Notes: generated by a model from the letters alone, not told the origin. Positions 12,150 to 26,610 are shown, counted from the first letter of the stretch. The stretch: DNA of 64,000 bases from Echinostoma caproni (GCA_900618425.1 UZAN01039378.1:180338-244337), one strand, 5' to 3'. Numbers and translations are program-made.

Positions 12150-15100
12150 GTAGGTATTTCAAAGTTCTACATTTTCAGTATCTGATTCGCAATAATTAGT
12201 TACGTTTGAAATTGTACATTATATCAGCACAGTTAACTCAGACCTGGTGATAGGCTGATCGTTGTCTGAAACTGTAATCCCATGGATAGCGTAGAACATG
12301 ACCGAACTACATAAATATTTCTATATTGATTTTGGAAAGTAGAAGGCGATATATATATAACTGACACCAATGCACAAGTTCACTACAATTCAGTCTTACG
12401 CCATTGTCTGTTACTTTCTCATGCCAAGTGTTCTAATGAAACGTTTATTTAGGATATTTATAGTACCCTTCTAATATTATCTTTGCCTATTGCACATTGT
12501 CTATAAACAAACCATTAGCAAGTATAATGGAACCCCGAACTTGGAAAGCCAGCACACAGTCGACGCATTGCTCGTGTGGATGGAGTACAGCATTTAAATA
12601 CAAACGCGATATTCCAATTCCAAGTCAACAACTCAGGCACCTAAGCAAAGCGTTCCATTCCGTTCGCAACCACCTGATCATTTGAGGGAGAATCACTGAG
12701 ACTAAGAATTCCATGGCGGCCAGAAATACATTACGTTTAACATGATTATGGGAGAAGTCAGTAAGTGCTCACCACATTATGCAACTTTTGGAGTGGTAAA
12801 ACAGCACCGAGTTTACAGCGCACTTCTTTCTAAAAAACAAAACTTAGAGGAACGCTGTTTGATTACTCGCAGTATGCTTGTTTGAACAGCATGGTATTTA
12901 GATGTGCGAAACACTCTTGGTCATCCTATGCACCTGTTGAAGTGTTCCATTTACAGTACGGATGAAGTGTATTATTCTAGATAGAAGTATCCCAATCAAC
13001 GATACTTCCATGTCTTCTAAAAGTTCGATCCGGTATTTTGTGGGATAAACTTTGTTTGACTGAGGTGTTTACTTTCGAACTTCCTGGAAATATGAAGGGT
13101 GGGCAGCCAGCCTTCCTTTGCCCTGGTGATGAATTATGTTCTTTTCGAGATCCTGTAGCAAGATTTCAAGCAGTCCACCGACGACTTTAGCGCAATCCAC
13201 TAACTAATGCTCTAACCTCATCGTAGTGCGTATTAGAGCCTATATGGCTTCTGAAAGCGTGTCATTGATTACTGTGTTGCTATTGCTGCCATTTTGACCC
13301 GATTTGTGGCACATTTCTTGCGCCTATAGGCCGAAAGTATTTTCATCAACAAATTTGACGAGTTGCGATCACCTTTTTTGCGGCAGTATCCAAGCTTCAC
13401 TTTTCCTATGATGAGCTGGGTGATGTGAATAGCATTAAATGCCATAGATACGCCTTATAAATCAGCTTTATCCATCGACTGATCAGTGGCGTTGGCAGTG
13501 TCTCTTAAAAATTCCTGGAGCATTTATGTCGAGCGCCATAGTGCAATAGAAGGGTATCTGAAAAGCATACGATATCTATTCAGAAGTCGTGTGGTGTGTG
13601 TAACATCAAGTGTTGACGTCCAATGTCTCAGAATGTTGCCACGTTTTAGCAACCACCATCAATTTGTTGGCGAGAATCGAAAACCAAGAAATATAAATAA
13701 TTATCCCGGTCACTGAAGGAGCCAGAGATATTACATCTCGGACAAGCCATATAATGAATGACTTTTGTGACAGTTGTCGGGAGTTTTCCGGGATCTGTTC
13801 CAGTTTGAGAGTCACTGGGATTTTATTAAAGGTAAGCCCCTTCCGTATAACTAATAACTAAATGTTGGCCTTATTGGGTTGCAGAGATCTCCGTCACCTC
13901 GGGATTCAGAAAATAATCAGCAACCTTCAACATGGACTTGTCAACCCTCTGAAAGGTTTTCGGGGTATGGCCAGTGCAGTTTAAGAGCATATATGTAGAG
14001 TCAACAGGAGATACTTAAGCATCAAATATAGACTAGAGACTGGTGCTCAGTCCTTTCGGAACCAGCGAACCTATTACTGAGCTCACCTCATCAAAGGATA
14101 AAGCAATAATAATAAATAACCCCCAAATTACTGAAGTGATTCTTCGAAAACGGATTTCATCGGGTGTTCTAAATGATTATAGTCAGGAAAAATTTATCCT
14201 GATCATTTTCTGTTGGGTCAAGTTCGTAAATCGAACAATTTCATCTCCATCCTGTGGTATTGTGAAAAACAATGCCTTTCTAACATCATGATTGATTTTT
14301 CGCTTTGAGGCGAAGAATAAAGATTATCTGACAGGAATAACCGATATGGTTAGATCTCAGTTTACATTAGCACACAACGCTAGTACGTGGATGTGTACAA
14401 GGAAAAGAACACGGAACTGTGAACAGGTCTTTCAGATTCAAAGAAAAATGGTTCAGCTCGAACAAAAGTTTGAAGGTTTTCCTTCTTGCATATTTAGTCT
14501 CTGCTGCTTGATCGGGCTATTTATATTCTCTAATAGATCTAGTTTTAAACAGATACACGAAAATTACGAACCACAAATTTAGTCTAGTGTCCTTAAACGC
14601 TGTACATTTTGCATCCTTAAGGGTTGAAAATAACGGTACTTTTGGTTGTTTTGTTGGCACTGGATTGAATCGAGCCACCCCCTCTCCGGATCTGTTCCAT
14701 GTTTAAATACTGTTTTAATTGTCAATAACTTAATACGAAATGCTAAATATCCCGAGATTTCTTTTAGAATGCTAGGAAAAGGAAACGAAGTTTTAAGTAA
14801 CACGCTTTTTCAAAGTTAACTCCTTTTATCTTGTACTACAATCATTTCTTTTCTTCATTAATGCAGCAGACTGAAGCTGGTAACCTTTTGAGATAAATAA
14901 TTATGAACAATAATAGTAATCAAGTCGGTTGTATTAAGTAGCCCTGTTTGAAGTCATGTTGACAGTAGCCACTTGAATCAATTCCCGAATAGCCAATACT
15001 AAATTGGATCTCCCGAATTCAAGGTTACTGCTGCATTACGTAAGTCCTGCTCAATGCAAAATGCAATGTTTTAAAGATCAGTGCTGATGATTGTCAATTA

Positions 15101-18100
15101 ACTTTGGTTCTGGCATTGGCATTTAGGTTGCAAACAGGCCGGGTGCGATTAGCTTTTCACCGATTTCGCCAAGACAAATATAGCATTGTTTCCCTTTGTT
15201 TGGCCTTATAAATAGAACAAATGGTACTAAGCTGTTTCAGAAATAATGCTTGACCGCATTTATCAGTGCTTGTTAATTGATGGTTATCAATCATGTGCCA
15301 GAATGCCATGTCAGTAGCTCACTTCTGAGTAGCGATTGGCGTTTTCTTTCTTTTACTCGAGAAACCATCAATTCGCTTGCCATGTCACTCAAACAGTCTT
15401 ACTCACCATCTGAAAGGATAAGGTATACCGGAATGATAAATAAAGTAGAATATTTACCGAGTAAGAGATTAAAATTGACACAGTGATTCGAACAAGTTTT
15501 GTAACAATACCCGTTTTTTCGTCAACTGAAAAATTTCATTTTCCAACCAAGAAGAAACCGAATAAAATCTTTCAAAGATTTAATAATGTAAAGGTTGCAC
15601 CACGAATTTCCCAAAAATTCACAGGGTCGGAAGTGTTCCATTTCTTCCATCGAGCAATTTTGAATATGTTTGGCTGTGGGAAGGGATTATGTGAAAATTC
15701 GTTTCAACAGTGTTATATTGGCATTAAGTCAATTGCGAGAAACTGATACTTTTATAGTTTTTAATTTTGATTAAAGCCACACTAATTCCAATGGTTCTAT
15801 TGTCTATTCAATTTAAAACACTTGTTCGTGAACGAGCAGCCGTTCACATTGACCTCCGGTCATTTTTGTATTGCTCAGATTGTTGAAAGTACTGTGTCCG
15901 TATTAATTTGTGGCACAATCACTTAATTTGAAGCATAAAATGTTCATATGGACTTTAGATTAGAGACCGGAATTTGGCTCACTGTCATAAACAGGTGTGT
16001 TTTCAGCAGTGCTTGATCTTTAGGTCATAACATTTAGTCTGTTAGTCCACCCCGTTGTTGTCCACGTACTTCAGGAGTCATAAGAATAGTGTCAACTGTG
16101 TCCAGACTCCATGGTGACATAATATTTAAGCAAGAAAAAGTGATTCGATAAATAGCTCAGAGCCTCCTCCGGATTTATTTTAAACCAAGATGCATCGGCT
16201 AATATGATGTTTGTAGTTGCGTTAAGACAGGTATCTATTTTAACTAGTGAAGTGTTCCAAATCGTGCATGGATGAATTGAATTTTCGTAATTTCTCTTTC
16301 ACTTGAATAATTAACCCCGGTAAATCGGTGAATATGCACCGTTTTTATCTCCAAGGTCGAGCGAGAATCCATCGTTTCTGTTGATGCGTATGGTCACATC
16401 TTGTCTAATGCGTCCATTTGGGATGAGGCCCAATTTAATAACCTTTTCTAGGGAACCGAAGGATATTGCCTTACATTGTTGGGGAGTGTTGGGTTGGTTT
16501 GAAAAGCTTGAAGTATGGATTTAGGATAAACAGTATTTTATTTCTCTGGGTGGCTACTGTAAAAGTATGAAAACGAACGATGTTGAAATGAATCCCTAAT
16601 GTGTCCCCAGTGCACGAGTACATTTACCTCTCGTATTTTTGGTGTACACGCTCGTAGTTGGACTGACTTTCTCTTTCTCTACCGAAATTATTTACGGAGC
16701 ACGAGCTCGCTTCAGGTTGCTCTCCTCTAGCAGGTCTGATGATAGGAATATGTGCTGCCTCATTACTCAGTGAATCAAGTGTGTTAGAATACATAACAAT
16801 CAGAATATCGGTAGTGCTTCATCTCATTGCAGCAACAGGTATCCGTCTGTACAGATATTCATTGAAAATGGAAGGAAATCTTTGTATAACGAGGTGTGTT
16901 GAATAATTTTATAAGATCGGGTTTATAGACAAGGTTTTTCCTTCTAGGCATTTGATAATAGATGTTGAACATTCAATCATAGCACTATTCTTACTTTTAA
17001 GGTTAAAGATTTTTTGCAACAGCCAATGTAAAACCAGATCATCGGTTGTCGGTTTTGTTTGCTTAGTTTCCAACATTTGCACCAGCGTGGTAATTTAGAG
17101 CGTGATGTTTTTTCTGAAGTAATACACTTTGGAATATCTATTGCATGAGATTTCAACTCTGAGGTTATAAGAAAAATCCGTAATTTTGCGTTCATCTCAT
17201 ACACAAGGCATGTCCCCCTTGATCAATTTGTTTATTGATCGCTGATTTGAAATAAGTCTAGTTTTACCTAGTTTTTTATTAAATGCAGTGCACAGAATGC
17301 AATAATCGTGATGCGGCATAGGTGGTCATCTAATATCAGATTATCTGCAGACCTAGAGCTGTTGTGTTCTGTACGATGCATACGGGCAATAAAGTTAAAA
17401 TAAATTATTTAGCCGCATAGTTTGGGATACTGTTGAAGTCTAATGGAGTCGCTCAAGTCTAGCCTTCTCTACACGAAACTGTTTTTGAACTCAAATAGTT
17501 TTGGTCAATGGACAATTCCATCCTCATTACTTTACATCCCATCTTGTCTCATACTGCCAGGTAAACATTTTTTGCTTTCTCAAGCCCGAATTATGCTGCT
17601 TTTGAGTGCTCCAAATCCTCAACGTGCACATATTTTTAAACCTGATTAAAGCTTCATTTCTACCGGCACAATCTGTTGATGAGCATCAGCTGACTTAAAT
17701 AATTGCATCATTTTTGGCGTGTGATGTTTCAGCGAATCAGACTGAAATTCGTATGATATTACTTGCTTAGAATAGCATTATTAATCTAATATGCGTAACG
17801 CAGTAAATCCAAGTAACATATGTTGAAAAGCGTAGTAAACATCACCCAACTACCAGGGTTACACTTGTTCAATGTTTGATGGAGCTGATACTAATATATA
17901 TAGTTGTTCTTTGGTGATTAACAGGCGAATAGTTATAAAATAAAGCCGTCTATTCATATTTCAATGAAGATGACACACATTCAGCCATCTCTCGTCATCA
18001 TTTCTAAAAAAGTAACACTTATGAGTTCGAACTCTCGAGAAATCCATGAAAACTAGATTAGGCCACTCATTGTACTTAAAAATAAGTTGCTCCTACCAAC

Positions 18101-18649
18101 CAGATGTTCGAAGTTTTGTAGTGCAATCAGGACTTTAAGTAGTTTTCTACTGAAGTTAACCCACACGTGTTGATGATAAACAGATTATTCGTGATTTTAA
18201 CCATAAAGACTCTAAGGAACTTGATGAAAGGTTTCTCACGTTTAAATTTATATATATACACATTGCATGTGCTAAAATTTAAGAAAATTAATGAACCTGA
18301 TCGTTCTTAGTCAATAATTTTGACGGAATATGCACTTAAGCTGGATATAATGTTCTTGGATACATTCGATTGGTGTTTAGATAATTAGAGCTTCATAACA
18401 GTGACTGGGTCATCAAAAAAGAAGACTGTTAACATGTCGCATCAAATAATATACACCATCGTCCACTATGATGTTTTCAAAGCTGTTTCTACACACCATA
18501 TTCCATATTAAATCTATCAACCCCAACTAGGTTGAGTACCAACGCTCTCCGTTCACAACTATTCACCTTGACTCACTGTTACATTACATTTTAGCTGGAA
18601 TAGATATAAAAGTTAAAACTTGAAATTCATATTTTGATTGATGATATAG
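12150..18649. other. Introns or intergenic DNA, no firm exon
   Basis: Several open frames occur (13,486-13,716, 14,043-14,582, 15,277-15,746, 17,443-17,649) but none has both good splice boundaries and a recognisable product. The slightly less AT-rich patch at 13,080-13,830 may be an eroded repeat that I cannot place. Confidence 0.4.
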
Positions 18650-18764
18650 GTAGTGCTGGAAGAGACATACGTTTACTACAATGCTGAGGCATACATTTCT
18701 CTCTACACCGCACAATTCCTACTCGACTATTTCGCAAACCCCGTGCAATGTATACGCGTTAATG
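18650..18764 (+). CDS. Candidate internal exon, membrane-segment-like
   Basis: The exon follows gatatag and ends at AATG before GTAAAT. It runs from phase 0 to phase 1 and encodes 38 residues. The second half reads AEAYISLYTAQFLLDYFANP, a hydrophobic stretch whose pattern (E-x8-FT-x-E-FLLR-FxxxP) recalls the S2 end of voltage-gated potassium channels. Here the conserved Glu is Gln and the Arg is Asp, so the resemblance may be accidental. A following open segment starts at 18,870 after a strong acceptor (ctcctggtttcag) in the matching phase and stays open to 19,012, but it does not look like a channel S3. Confidence 0.28.
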
Positions 18765-18869
18765 GTAAATTATCTGTCCCGATAATCTACTCTGTTGGTG
18801 TTCTACAGGACACAAACGTTTTATCCTTTCTATTTTACCTGTGTTCACCTAAATTGCTCCTGGTTTCAG

Positions 18870-19012
18870 GTGCTCTAACTACTCAGTCTGCTAACAGTGC
18901 CCTTCACGAGCTACCATTGTTCAGACGAAACTTTTCACTTCAAAAACACAGGAGAATATTTCACTCATTATCGATGTGTCTGAAAATTTTAATCTGTATA
19001 TGGAGCTCATGA
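18870..19012 (+). CDS. Candidate exon following 18,650-18,764
   Basis: A strong pyrimidine-rich acceptor (aaattgctcctggtttcag) precedes a frame starting in phase 1, as required by the donor at 18,764. It encodes GALTTQSANSALHELPLF and continues to a TGA at 19,010. The 3' boundary is not clear: it could end at a weak internal donor (T before GTATAT) or be terminal. No family was recognised. Confidence 0.25.
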
Positions 19013-20544
19013 AATACTCCAATGCTCTTCCTCATTAAGAAAGAGTGTCCTGTAGAAAACATTCAATATCGTTCAAATATAACTGTGTACGGTGATCCAG
19101 ACTTGTGCTAATTTTTCAAGGTGTTTTCGTTTCCCGAGATGATACTCAGTCTGAACTTTTTAGTTCGATTTTTACCACGATAAGAAGGGTTTCTTTCTAT
19201 ATTCTTGGTCTTTATTCATATTTCGTGCCCCTGCATCTGATCAAAAAGTGTTTGCATTTGAATTCATCCCTATTTGAGTGGAAGAGCTGATTCGTTTATT
19301 CCTTGAATTGTTATATTTCCAAGTGGATTTCTTTGTTCTCATCCGTTCAATACAGCTACTTTCAACAACTCACACACATCCTTTGCACACTGATCCAAGG
19401 AAATGTATCTAAACGTCAGGCATCTATTTAAACTCGAGACTCCTATCCGCATGTATTTCCGCAATATAATAAATTGCAGGTTGCTCAGTCAACCCAACAT
19501 TAAACGAAAAAAGATTTTTTCTCAGTAAATGTTTGTAGTAATTTAGACATTGAGACTGAAGCATCGAAAGATTGATTATCTAAAAAGCAAAATAAGTGAG
19601 TGAGTCTCTCGGCAGTTGGAACGTTATACGTCACAGTATTTTTACATTAATCGTGTGGTCTTCTTCCAAGATGCTTGAACAATGCCCAAGCAAGTGAACT
19701 GGATGAGAGTTCAACATTTCTATTCAGCGCATGACAAGATCATCATCATGGTAAGATCTTGGCTATAAAACGTTTACATAGATCTGACGGACCGATAAAA
19801 AGGTTAGTCTAATGAAATCCAAACTTTATTCCCGTATGTACAACTTAGTTTGCTAAAATCAACACAAAAGTGGCATTTATTCGGATCAGTTTCATCTTTT
19901 CTTCCAGAATAACGCATAGCCTAAGCTGTGTTATGTAATAGATTTGACTACCCGTATTACCTAAAACATATTCACATTTATTTCGGTTCAGAGGACGTGA
20001 CATTTCATCAAACTGGTAATCTAAGTGCATATGTTGTTCGTAATATCTTTGTTCGAGACTGTTTTCTCTAGACATACCATTCAGTTTATAATTTGAGGGC
20101 ATGTTTTCACAGGATTTATTTGACACTAAGATAGTTTTACTTAGTTTTAGTCTTTTAGTAATTTGCGAACATTCTTTTTAGCAACTTTCATCAGGACGAT
20201 TCCGCTTGCTTTTCATGTTGACTTGTAAGTTTCCACACAACCATATGTAGCGCGCATATCCTTGGGTCCATAGTTTGCTTCATGTTTCGAACCGAGCTCA
20301 GATACTCAGCTGGTCGCTTCGCCGTCCCAATCATTCAGAGGGTACTAAGATTTTGGGAATTTTTTGATGTACAGTTGCTCGTGCAGTCTCCGCCCCTGTG
20401 GCAGTCAGTGAATTAAGATCATAAAGATAATTTTCTTCTTTAAAAATATATGAAATAAGGTTGAAATTGTAAAGCGATAGATACCACAAACGACTATAAT
20501 TCTAGATACTAGTCCGTAATAAACAGATCATTGCTTTTTCATAG

Positions 20545-20984
20545 GGTAAGAAATGTTCCAATCCGCAAGTTGCATGTGAAGAAGGCTACCGTGAATGGTT
20601 TTATGCTACATGTATCATGCTATAGTCAGTTATCCAACTATATAATCTGTAGCATTAGTGAGGCGGATACCATAAACTGCTCCTCTGCATTCATTCTCAT
20701 TAGGCACATTCATAATTAAGCGCTACACTGTCACCCCACAGAATCTTCAACAACAGTTCGTTAACCCGATAATGCCAGTGAATAGACTTCCATCCACTGA
20801 GACTCATATTTTGGATGACTCGCACGTATATCACGAAATGCTTTGTGATAAACAATTGAAACGCTGTGTGATTTCACAAGCTATTCACCGGACGGTGCGG
20901 TGTGACTTGTCATCTGTGTCCGCCAACAGCTCGACTGATGAAACACTGACTCTATCTCACATGAGTCAAGGCAGTCGATATTAG
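20545..20984 (+). CDS. Two-exon 3' gene end, hydrophilic C-terminal tail
   Basis: Exon 1 (20,545-20,611) follows ttgctttttcatag and ends at CAT before GTATCA in phase 0. Exon 2 (20,742-20,984) follows cgctacactgtcaccccacag and is open in phase 0 for 80 codons to a TAG. The second exon begins NLQQQFVNPIMPVNRLPSTE and ends DETLTLSHMSQGSRY. The tail is polar and rich in Ser and Thr, with a Cys-containing basic middle (CDKQLKRC). This would suit a cytoplasmic tail or a low-complexity C-terminus. The exon 1 region is open in two frames; the frame used here is chosen because its phase fits. No family was recognised, and links to the exons at 18.65 kb are unproven. Confidence 0.38.
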
Positions 20985-23310
20985 CGCAATACCGTTGATG
21001 TTTCAGGCTGAAACACATCATGAAACTACCTCATTTTGGAGTATAGGAGCAGATCGGATTAGATTGTGACCGTAACCGGAAAATCATGAATGGTGCAGGT
21101 AATTGAAAGTGACATATTCAGCTACCTTCAATTCAAGTGTAACCTGGTGCATCTAATTATGCAAAAGAATAAAGCACAAAGCGGTACTGAAACGATAAAT
21201 TTATGTACAAGAATCTTAGTATCTTTAATTGGGTTATTTCGGATGATCAATATGAACAGGTTTCATAAATCAAGCTGCGGAACGGCACCTCATAATCATT
21301 ACTTTTCGATGTGCGAATATAGCATTTCCTATGTGACCCCTTCCACGAGAACGTACATATAGTCAGTTGTTTTGGTTAGTAGGTTCGCCTTTAGTGCTAC
21401 AGTACTACTACTACCCGGGGGCGGTATCCTGTATTCGTACGTAGAGCAATATTTTTCTTCAAAATTACCATTTACCTGTTCTTTCTTGAAGCATAAAATA
21501 GCTATTATTTTGACGTATCATGCAATCTGAACCGCAAACGGTTCGTCTCTGGTCTTGTTAATTTTGTGAACTCTGTTAACCATGACAAAAACCATCGTGG
21601 TACTTCATAAACAAATCACAGTGAACTGTCAACAATAGCAAAGTTGCAGTAGAATTAGAGTTTTTTGGAAAATCATTATTTAAATTTCTCGTAGATACCA
21701 AATTGTCGGCACCAGTCCAACTAAAAGAGATAATCATGCAGACTCACTACAAACCCGGATATATATCTAGTATAGTCAGCGTGGTGCTTACCACTCAAGT
21801 TATTTGATCACTGTCTAGCTGTCTTCAACTTGTTAGCACGTTTCAGGACTGTAGAACCCCTCCAATCCCCCAGCCCCGCCAAACCCAATGAATGTGCAGT
21901 TTTTACTTCCACGCTTTAACCGCTGAGGTTCTCCGTGTTGCTTCTTACCAACTACCCGAACGTCAATGTTAGACAGAAAAGCGCTCATTCGTCACCTTGA
22001 AAGACATATTGAATGTCATTAGAGCATTATCGACCTCCTAATGCACAATGTCTCAGCCGGTATATCAACGCCCTCTGTGTTTCACTTATGTAACTGGTTA
22101 CTATGGTTGCATCTGTGAGAAGATACCGTGAAGCATACCATTGAAATTGCCTTATTATCACCAGTTGGCACTCTTAACCACCATTGTAAAGATATGCTTT
22201 CCGACTAAAAAATAGCTAGATGGATCTGATTTAAATCTTTGAAATGTTGTATTTTGATCAAACGTAATATCAAATGTATTTTCACCCCCGTTGGACAAAC
22301 CTAAGCACCAGTTGGGGAGCACTTTTATCGAAATCCTTTACCTCAGAAGTTTTGACCATTTCTCTCAGGCTTAAACAGTTATTCTGATTCTACAAAACGA
22401 GAGAAATGTAACATAAAATATTTCTCTTTGGGTTAAAATTCTCATCTGTCGGAAAGAAAACGTAGTGAGGAATTTCATGATTTTCTTCGCAAATTAGCAA
22501 TGAAAAATGCAAATCGCGCTCGTTACATGAAGAAAGAAAGGTTTTTCAATTGCCTCAGGGCAGATTGCACACATTTTGTTTTGATTATTTATATTAGGGA
22601 ACCCGCAAGACATTGAAATTATCAGGATTTTATTTTCACCCAATAACACTGAACTCCAAGCATTTGCAAATAGCGTTTGGACACACTATTTACAACAGAG
22701 AACTGCTGGAGGGCCTAAAGGCGTTGGCACCAAGCGAAGCGTGTAACAGCTAAATTGATTATGGTGTGTGCACTGTGAACCATAAGCATGAATGAACAGT
22801 AGCTGTAGCGATTAAAGATACGGCACAGAAACTTCTATCCGTTTCTATTTAGATAAATGTAATCAGTAAATTGAACTGAGTCGTTATACCTCCATCAATA
22901 CATATAAAATGGTAATTTTAAATTGATTAAGAAATGAAATACAAACATTTGAGTTCCCGCAACCGCTGCTTTTTTTTATCTTATCTCTTTTATTTCAAAA
23001 AATAGATTTAATTATACAAATTTATGTTACGTATTTACTGTGTGGTGGGTTTGTGTTTAAGTCAATAAAAACCTGGATGTGTAAATGATGATCACAATTA
23101 CACACCCCACAGTGTCGTAGACTACTACACGTATTCCTGCAGTGAATTTCGTTTCTCAGGTAGATCACGCGCTTTCTTCAGGACTGGCTTCAAGGAGTAC
23201 ACTTACCCACTTGGGCTTTTTCTAAATTCTTTATAATCATTTCTATCCATCTTACCCACGATAACGGTTTATGTGTAGTTCTACCTGACTTGCATTATTT
23301 TCTTTGAAAG
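20985..23310. other. No supported feature
   Basis: This is mostly AT-rich DNA. A C-rich patch at 21,850-21,900 and GC-richer sequence to 22,170 may be an eroded repeat, but nothing in it can be identified. Confidence 0.45.
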
Positions 23311-23489
23311 GGAAATGTTATGTTGGGAAATTACAACTACTTAACATATCTAAAGATGTCTCTTGGCAAACAAAACAAAAACACTTTTTACATCAAAGTG
23401 CTGCACAGACCTCTTATTCTAATGGAAATACGAATGGCAGAGTGACGATGTTCAATAATGCATGCAGTCATACTAAATGGTATTCCCAG
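23311..23489 (+). CDS. Candidate internal exon, unknown protein
   Basis: The segment follows gcattattttctttgaaag and ends at CCCAG before GTGTTT. It is open from phase 1 to phase 0 over 59 codons and encodes a polar stretch including SYSNGNTNGRVTMFNNACSH. Both splice sites are reasonable. No domain was recognised and no neighbouring exon with matching phase was found, so it could still be a chance frame. Confidence 0.28.
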
Positions 23490-25803
23490 GTGTTTGAAAT
23501 GAAACGTGAGTGATATCATTAATACCTATTACCTGTTAGTTTCATTTTGAAATCAACAAAATCACATTACTTCACTTTACAGTGTACCAAAGGAAAAGCT
23601 GAACTCCGTCTTTGGGCTGGTCAGACTTGGTTGATGAAAATCGGGTACTGTCGTTTGTTTCTGTTTGAATATGATCTGCGGATGGATATATGTGAATGAG
23701 TGGTTTTCCTAAAATTGGGTAACTCCTTCACGGCTGTTAGCCATCATAGTTCAAGCGCCAAAATTAAGTTCTACAGTCAAAAAACTCGAGCATTACAACT
23801 TGTTTCTAATCATTTTTGTTATTCCTGGCGTTTGGTTGACATTGAAACATTCGACCGTTCCACTTGCCTCGACCCAGTGTCCTAATTCTAAGATTTTCAC
23901 ACATTTGGTCTTGGTACCACGCGTCATTTTTATCCCTTTGTAAACCAACATGACAAGTTTTGGATACATTCATTAACCTGGGAACATAATCACTAAAAAT
24001 TATGTTAACCCATACTGCCTTTATTCTGTCAACAACATCCCTGATGCCAGTATAAGAGTGAACATTGATTGAATTCGGTGTTCTCTCTTTACTGATATTA
24101 CACTCCGGTAACTTTAGGCGATCGATGTCTTCGTCCTATTTCCGTCTACATTAGGAGCGTATTCTCGGTAGCAAGTCAGCTGCCACAGTGTTTGCACACC
24201 CATAGGTCTCTTCATCAAAATAATTTCATTCGGCATCTTGAAACCACGCAATCAAGAGACATAGCATCATGACTGAATTTTTAATGAAGTCGGATTTGTC
24301 TGAACTATTTGTTTTTCATTGATTAAATTCCTTAATGGGGTAGCAATTGACAAAATCATTTCATTCATTTCTCATGCTTCGCTTGCTTGTTCACCCAAAC
24401 ACCGGTGTGTCCTGGTAATTAGAGCTCAGATTGGTTGAATACATTTCGACCGCGAACTCGAACAGAAAATCTATTTGCAATCCTCTCAACACCAGCAAAA
24501 CATTAACGAGTCCAATGCCTGTGGTGCGGACAAATAACTTAACTTAACTTAAATCACACTTCGCACTGACTGCCTGTTTAGAACATATGACAGTGTATAA
24601 ATGTTGATGCATATTACTGAGAGTCAGAATTGCTGATGTGTAAATCCCCCGATAGCATCTTATAATCAATCCCTGGAAAATCAGTGAAATTCATTTAAAT
24701 CAAACATTATTTGTCCGAGGAAGTCAAGTAAGTCTTTTTATTTTCAAAAAGTGTTTTACTACTTATAAAAGTAAATGTGTTAGTAGAGCAAAATTAGGGT
24801 TTCCTCCTCATAAAAACTGATACGTGACACGGTTTTTGTTCTGAGCTACTTTCGATGGGAAAAAGCATTAATGAAAGTTATTAGCGGGCACGCATTGCAG
24901 TAGAATAAACTATTGAGTGGCATGCCTTATTGTATGCTTGTAAATAGTACAACTGAATGATGGATCTATGAACGGACAACAGCTTTTCACGGACTTCACT
25001 TGATACTGAAACATACCTAACGAAATATAAAGTGGTTTTCGAAAAGTACAAATAATCCATTTGGTGTGAGATATTACACACTCGTACGGAGTAGACAACA
25101 TAGTTGGCTATTTATTTCAACGATTAAAAATCAGCAAGATCACCGAGAGCTATTCGCTGGGTCTCGAATAATAACTATCTTTTGCTACATTCATTACCAG
25201 TTGTGCTGCCAGGAACTGCGGTGGTATGTTTCTGATGAAATTTCTGTGTTATGCATGCAAAATTGGTGATGTTCCACCTGAAATCCTCAGTAAACAATTA
25301 TCCTCCAGTACCACCTTCTCGATATTACATATTTTCTATGCTACTGTGTATATAGTTAAGCAACCCTTTGCGAGCCAATGAATCACTAAACTCATATTAG
25401 TTATAACGGATCAACTCTTTTTAAATACCATCATTTTACAAGCTTTCTACTTCGTCCCGATTGGTTGAGTGACATTTGTTGAAACTGCACAACGCAAGGT
25501 AAGGTAGGAACAACTCACACCCCAGGAATAGAAAAAAGTGAGACAGGTTATGCATACATAGTGATGAGTTTTCTGAATGAGCAAACTACCGTTTTATGTT
25601 AAGCTTCAAGTTCAGTAATGGAAACGTGCTGTTTTTACCATGGAAAATCAACAGAAGGAAAAGAAAGTAGATCACAGGATGATTTCAACGCCTGAAAGTA
25701 ATTACATCCAGGCCAGATGCAGAAAGATCATCAGGAGCACTTGTGAGATAGATACTTTGCCTCGAATTTATGCATTTTACTAAACCCATTTTGTGATGGT
25801 CAG

Positions 25804-26020
25804 TTGGAGAGGTGAACCAATGAAATACAGCACTCAACTATTCACGCATGCAAGCCACGAACGAAACTCTTTTTACCGGCTTAACAACAAAATCAGATTA
25901 TTGGGCAGTGGCTTCCACCGTTTCTGTTGTTATCAACAAGGCGAATTGATTAACTCACCCCCTATCACAACTTACACGGAACAGTCAATAAATTGTTACA
26001 TTTGCCCACCGGTTAGCTGA
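25804..26020 (+). CDS. Candidate terminal exon, unknown protein
   Basis: After an acceptor (cccattttgtgatggtcag) one frame is open for 71 codons to a TGA, starting in phase 2. It begins WRGEPMKYSTQLFTHASHER and ends with three cysteines near NCYICPPVS. Composition is protein-like but no family is recognised, and the exon is not linked to others. Confidence 0.25.
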
Positions 26021-26583
26021 TGAAACTGTTTCTAACTTGTAGCACTGCAAACATTTCCATGCAATTTGAATAAGATTCAAACCACTCCCGTGCTTTGATC
26101 CCAGCCACGTGGCTTCGTGTCTTTCTGCCAAAGATTTTGAACGCAACTGCAACCTTCTAAACGCAATGAATCACTCCCTGACATTGGTAATTTTTTTCAG
26201 TTTCCTTATCTGATTTTGGGAAACCGACTAGCATAAGTGAGTTCACCAAATGCAACTAGTTTTCCGCAGCGTTTTCTTCAGCAACGAGTAAGCTTTAGAT
26301 AAACGCATTTCATGCGGGTTACCATCTTTGACAAAAATGATATTCATTACAGTCTACGGTTTCGTAATACTAAACAATGTGCGCGGAAGATTCTTAAATA
26401 TGTGCAACGCTGAAGAAACACATTTGATGAGAGTGTGCTAATTTTTCATTGAGCAATGTACACTTTTTAGGGGTAACATTGTTTTTCGCTCCGTAGCCCC
26501 ATATTTAATTAATCTAGTAACGCAAATCTAAAATTGTTTGCTACGTTGTATCAATTCTTTTCAAAATGTTGTTTTTACTTTAG

Positions 26584-26610
26584 GGATAAATATGTAGGCC
26601 TAGGAGAAAC
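26584..26610 (+). CDS. Candidate 27-nt micro-exon
   Basis: An excellent acceptor (atgttgtttttactttag) is followed 27 nt later by the strong donor GTGAGT. The length is a multiple of three. One frame (phase 2 to 2) is open and encodes DKYVGLGE plus split codons; the other two frames contain stops. Such tiny symmetrical exons are known in trematode genes, but a single short exon cannot be proved by eye. Confidence 0.3.

Noticed and set aside
13080..13830. Possible old transposon in less AT-rich sequence
   Set aside because: No recognisable catalytic block on either strand and no terminal repeats.
23040..23112. Short MITE-like segment (TGTGGTGGG ... CCCCACA)
   Set aside because: The terminal match is imperfect, and no target duplication or second copy was seen.
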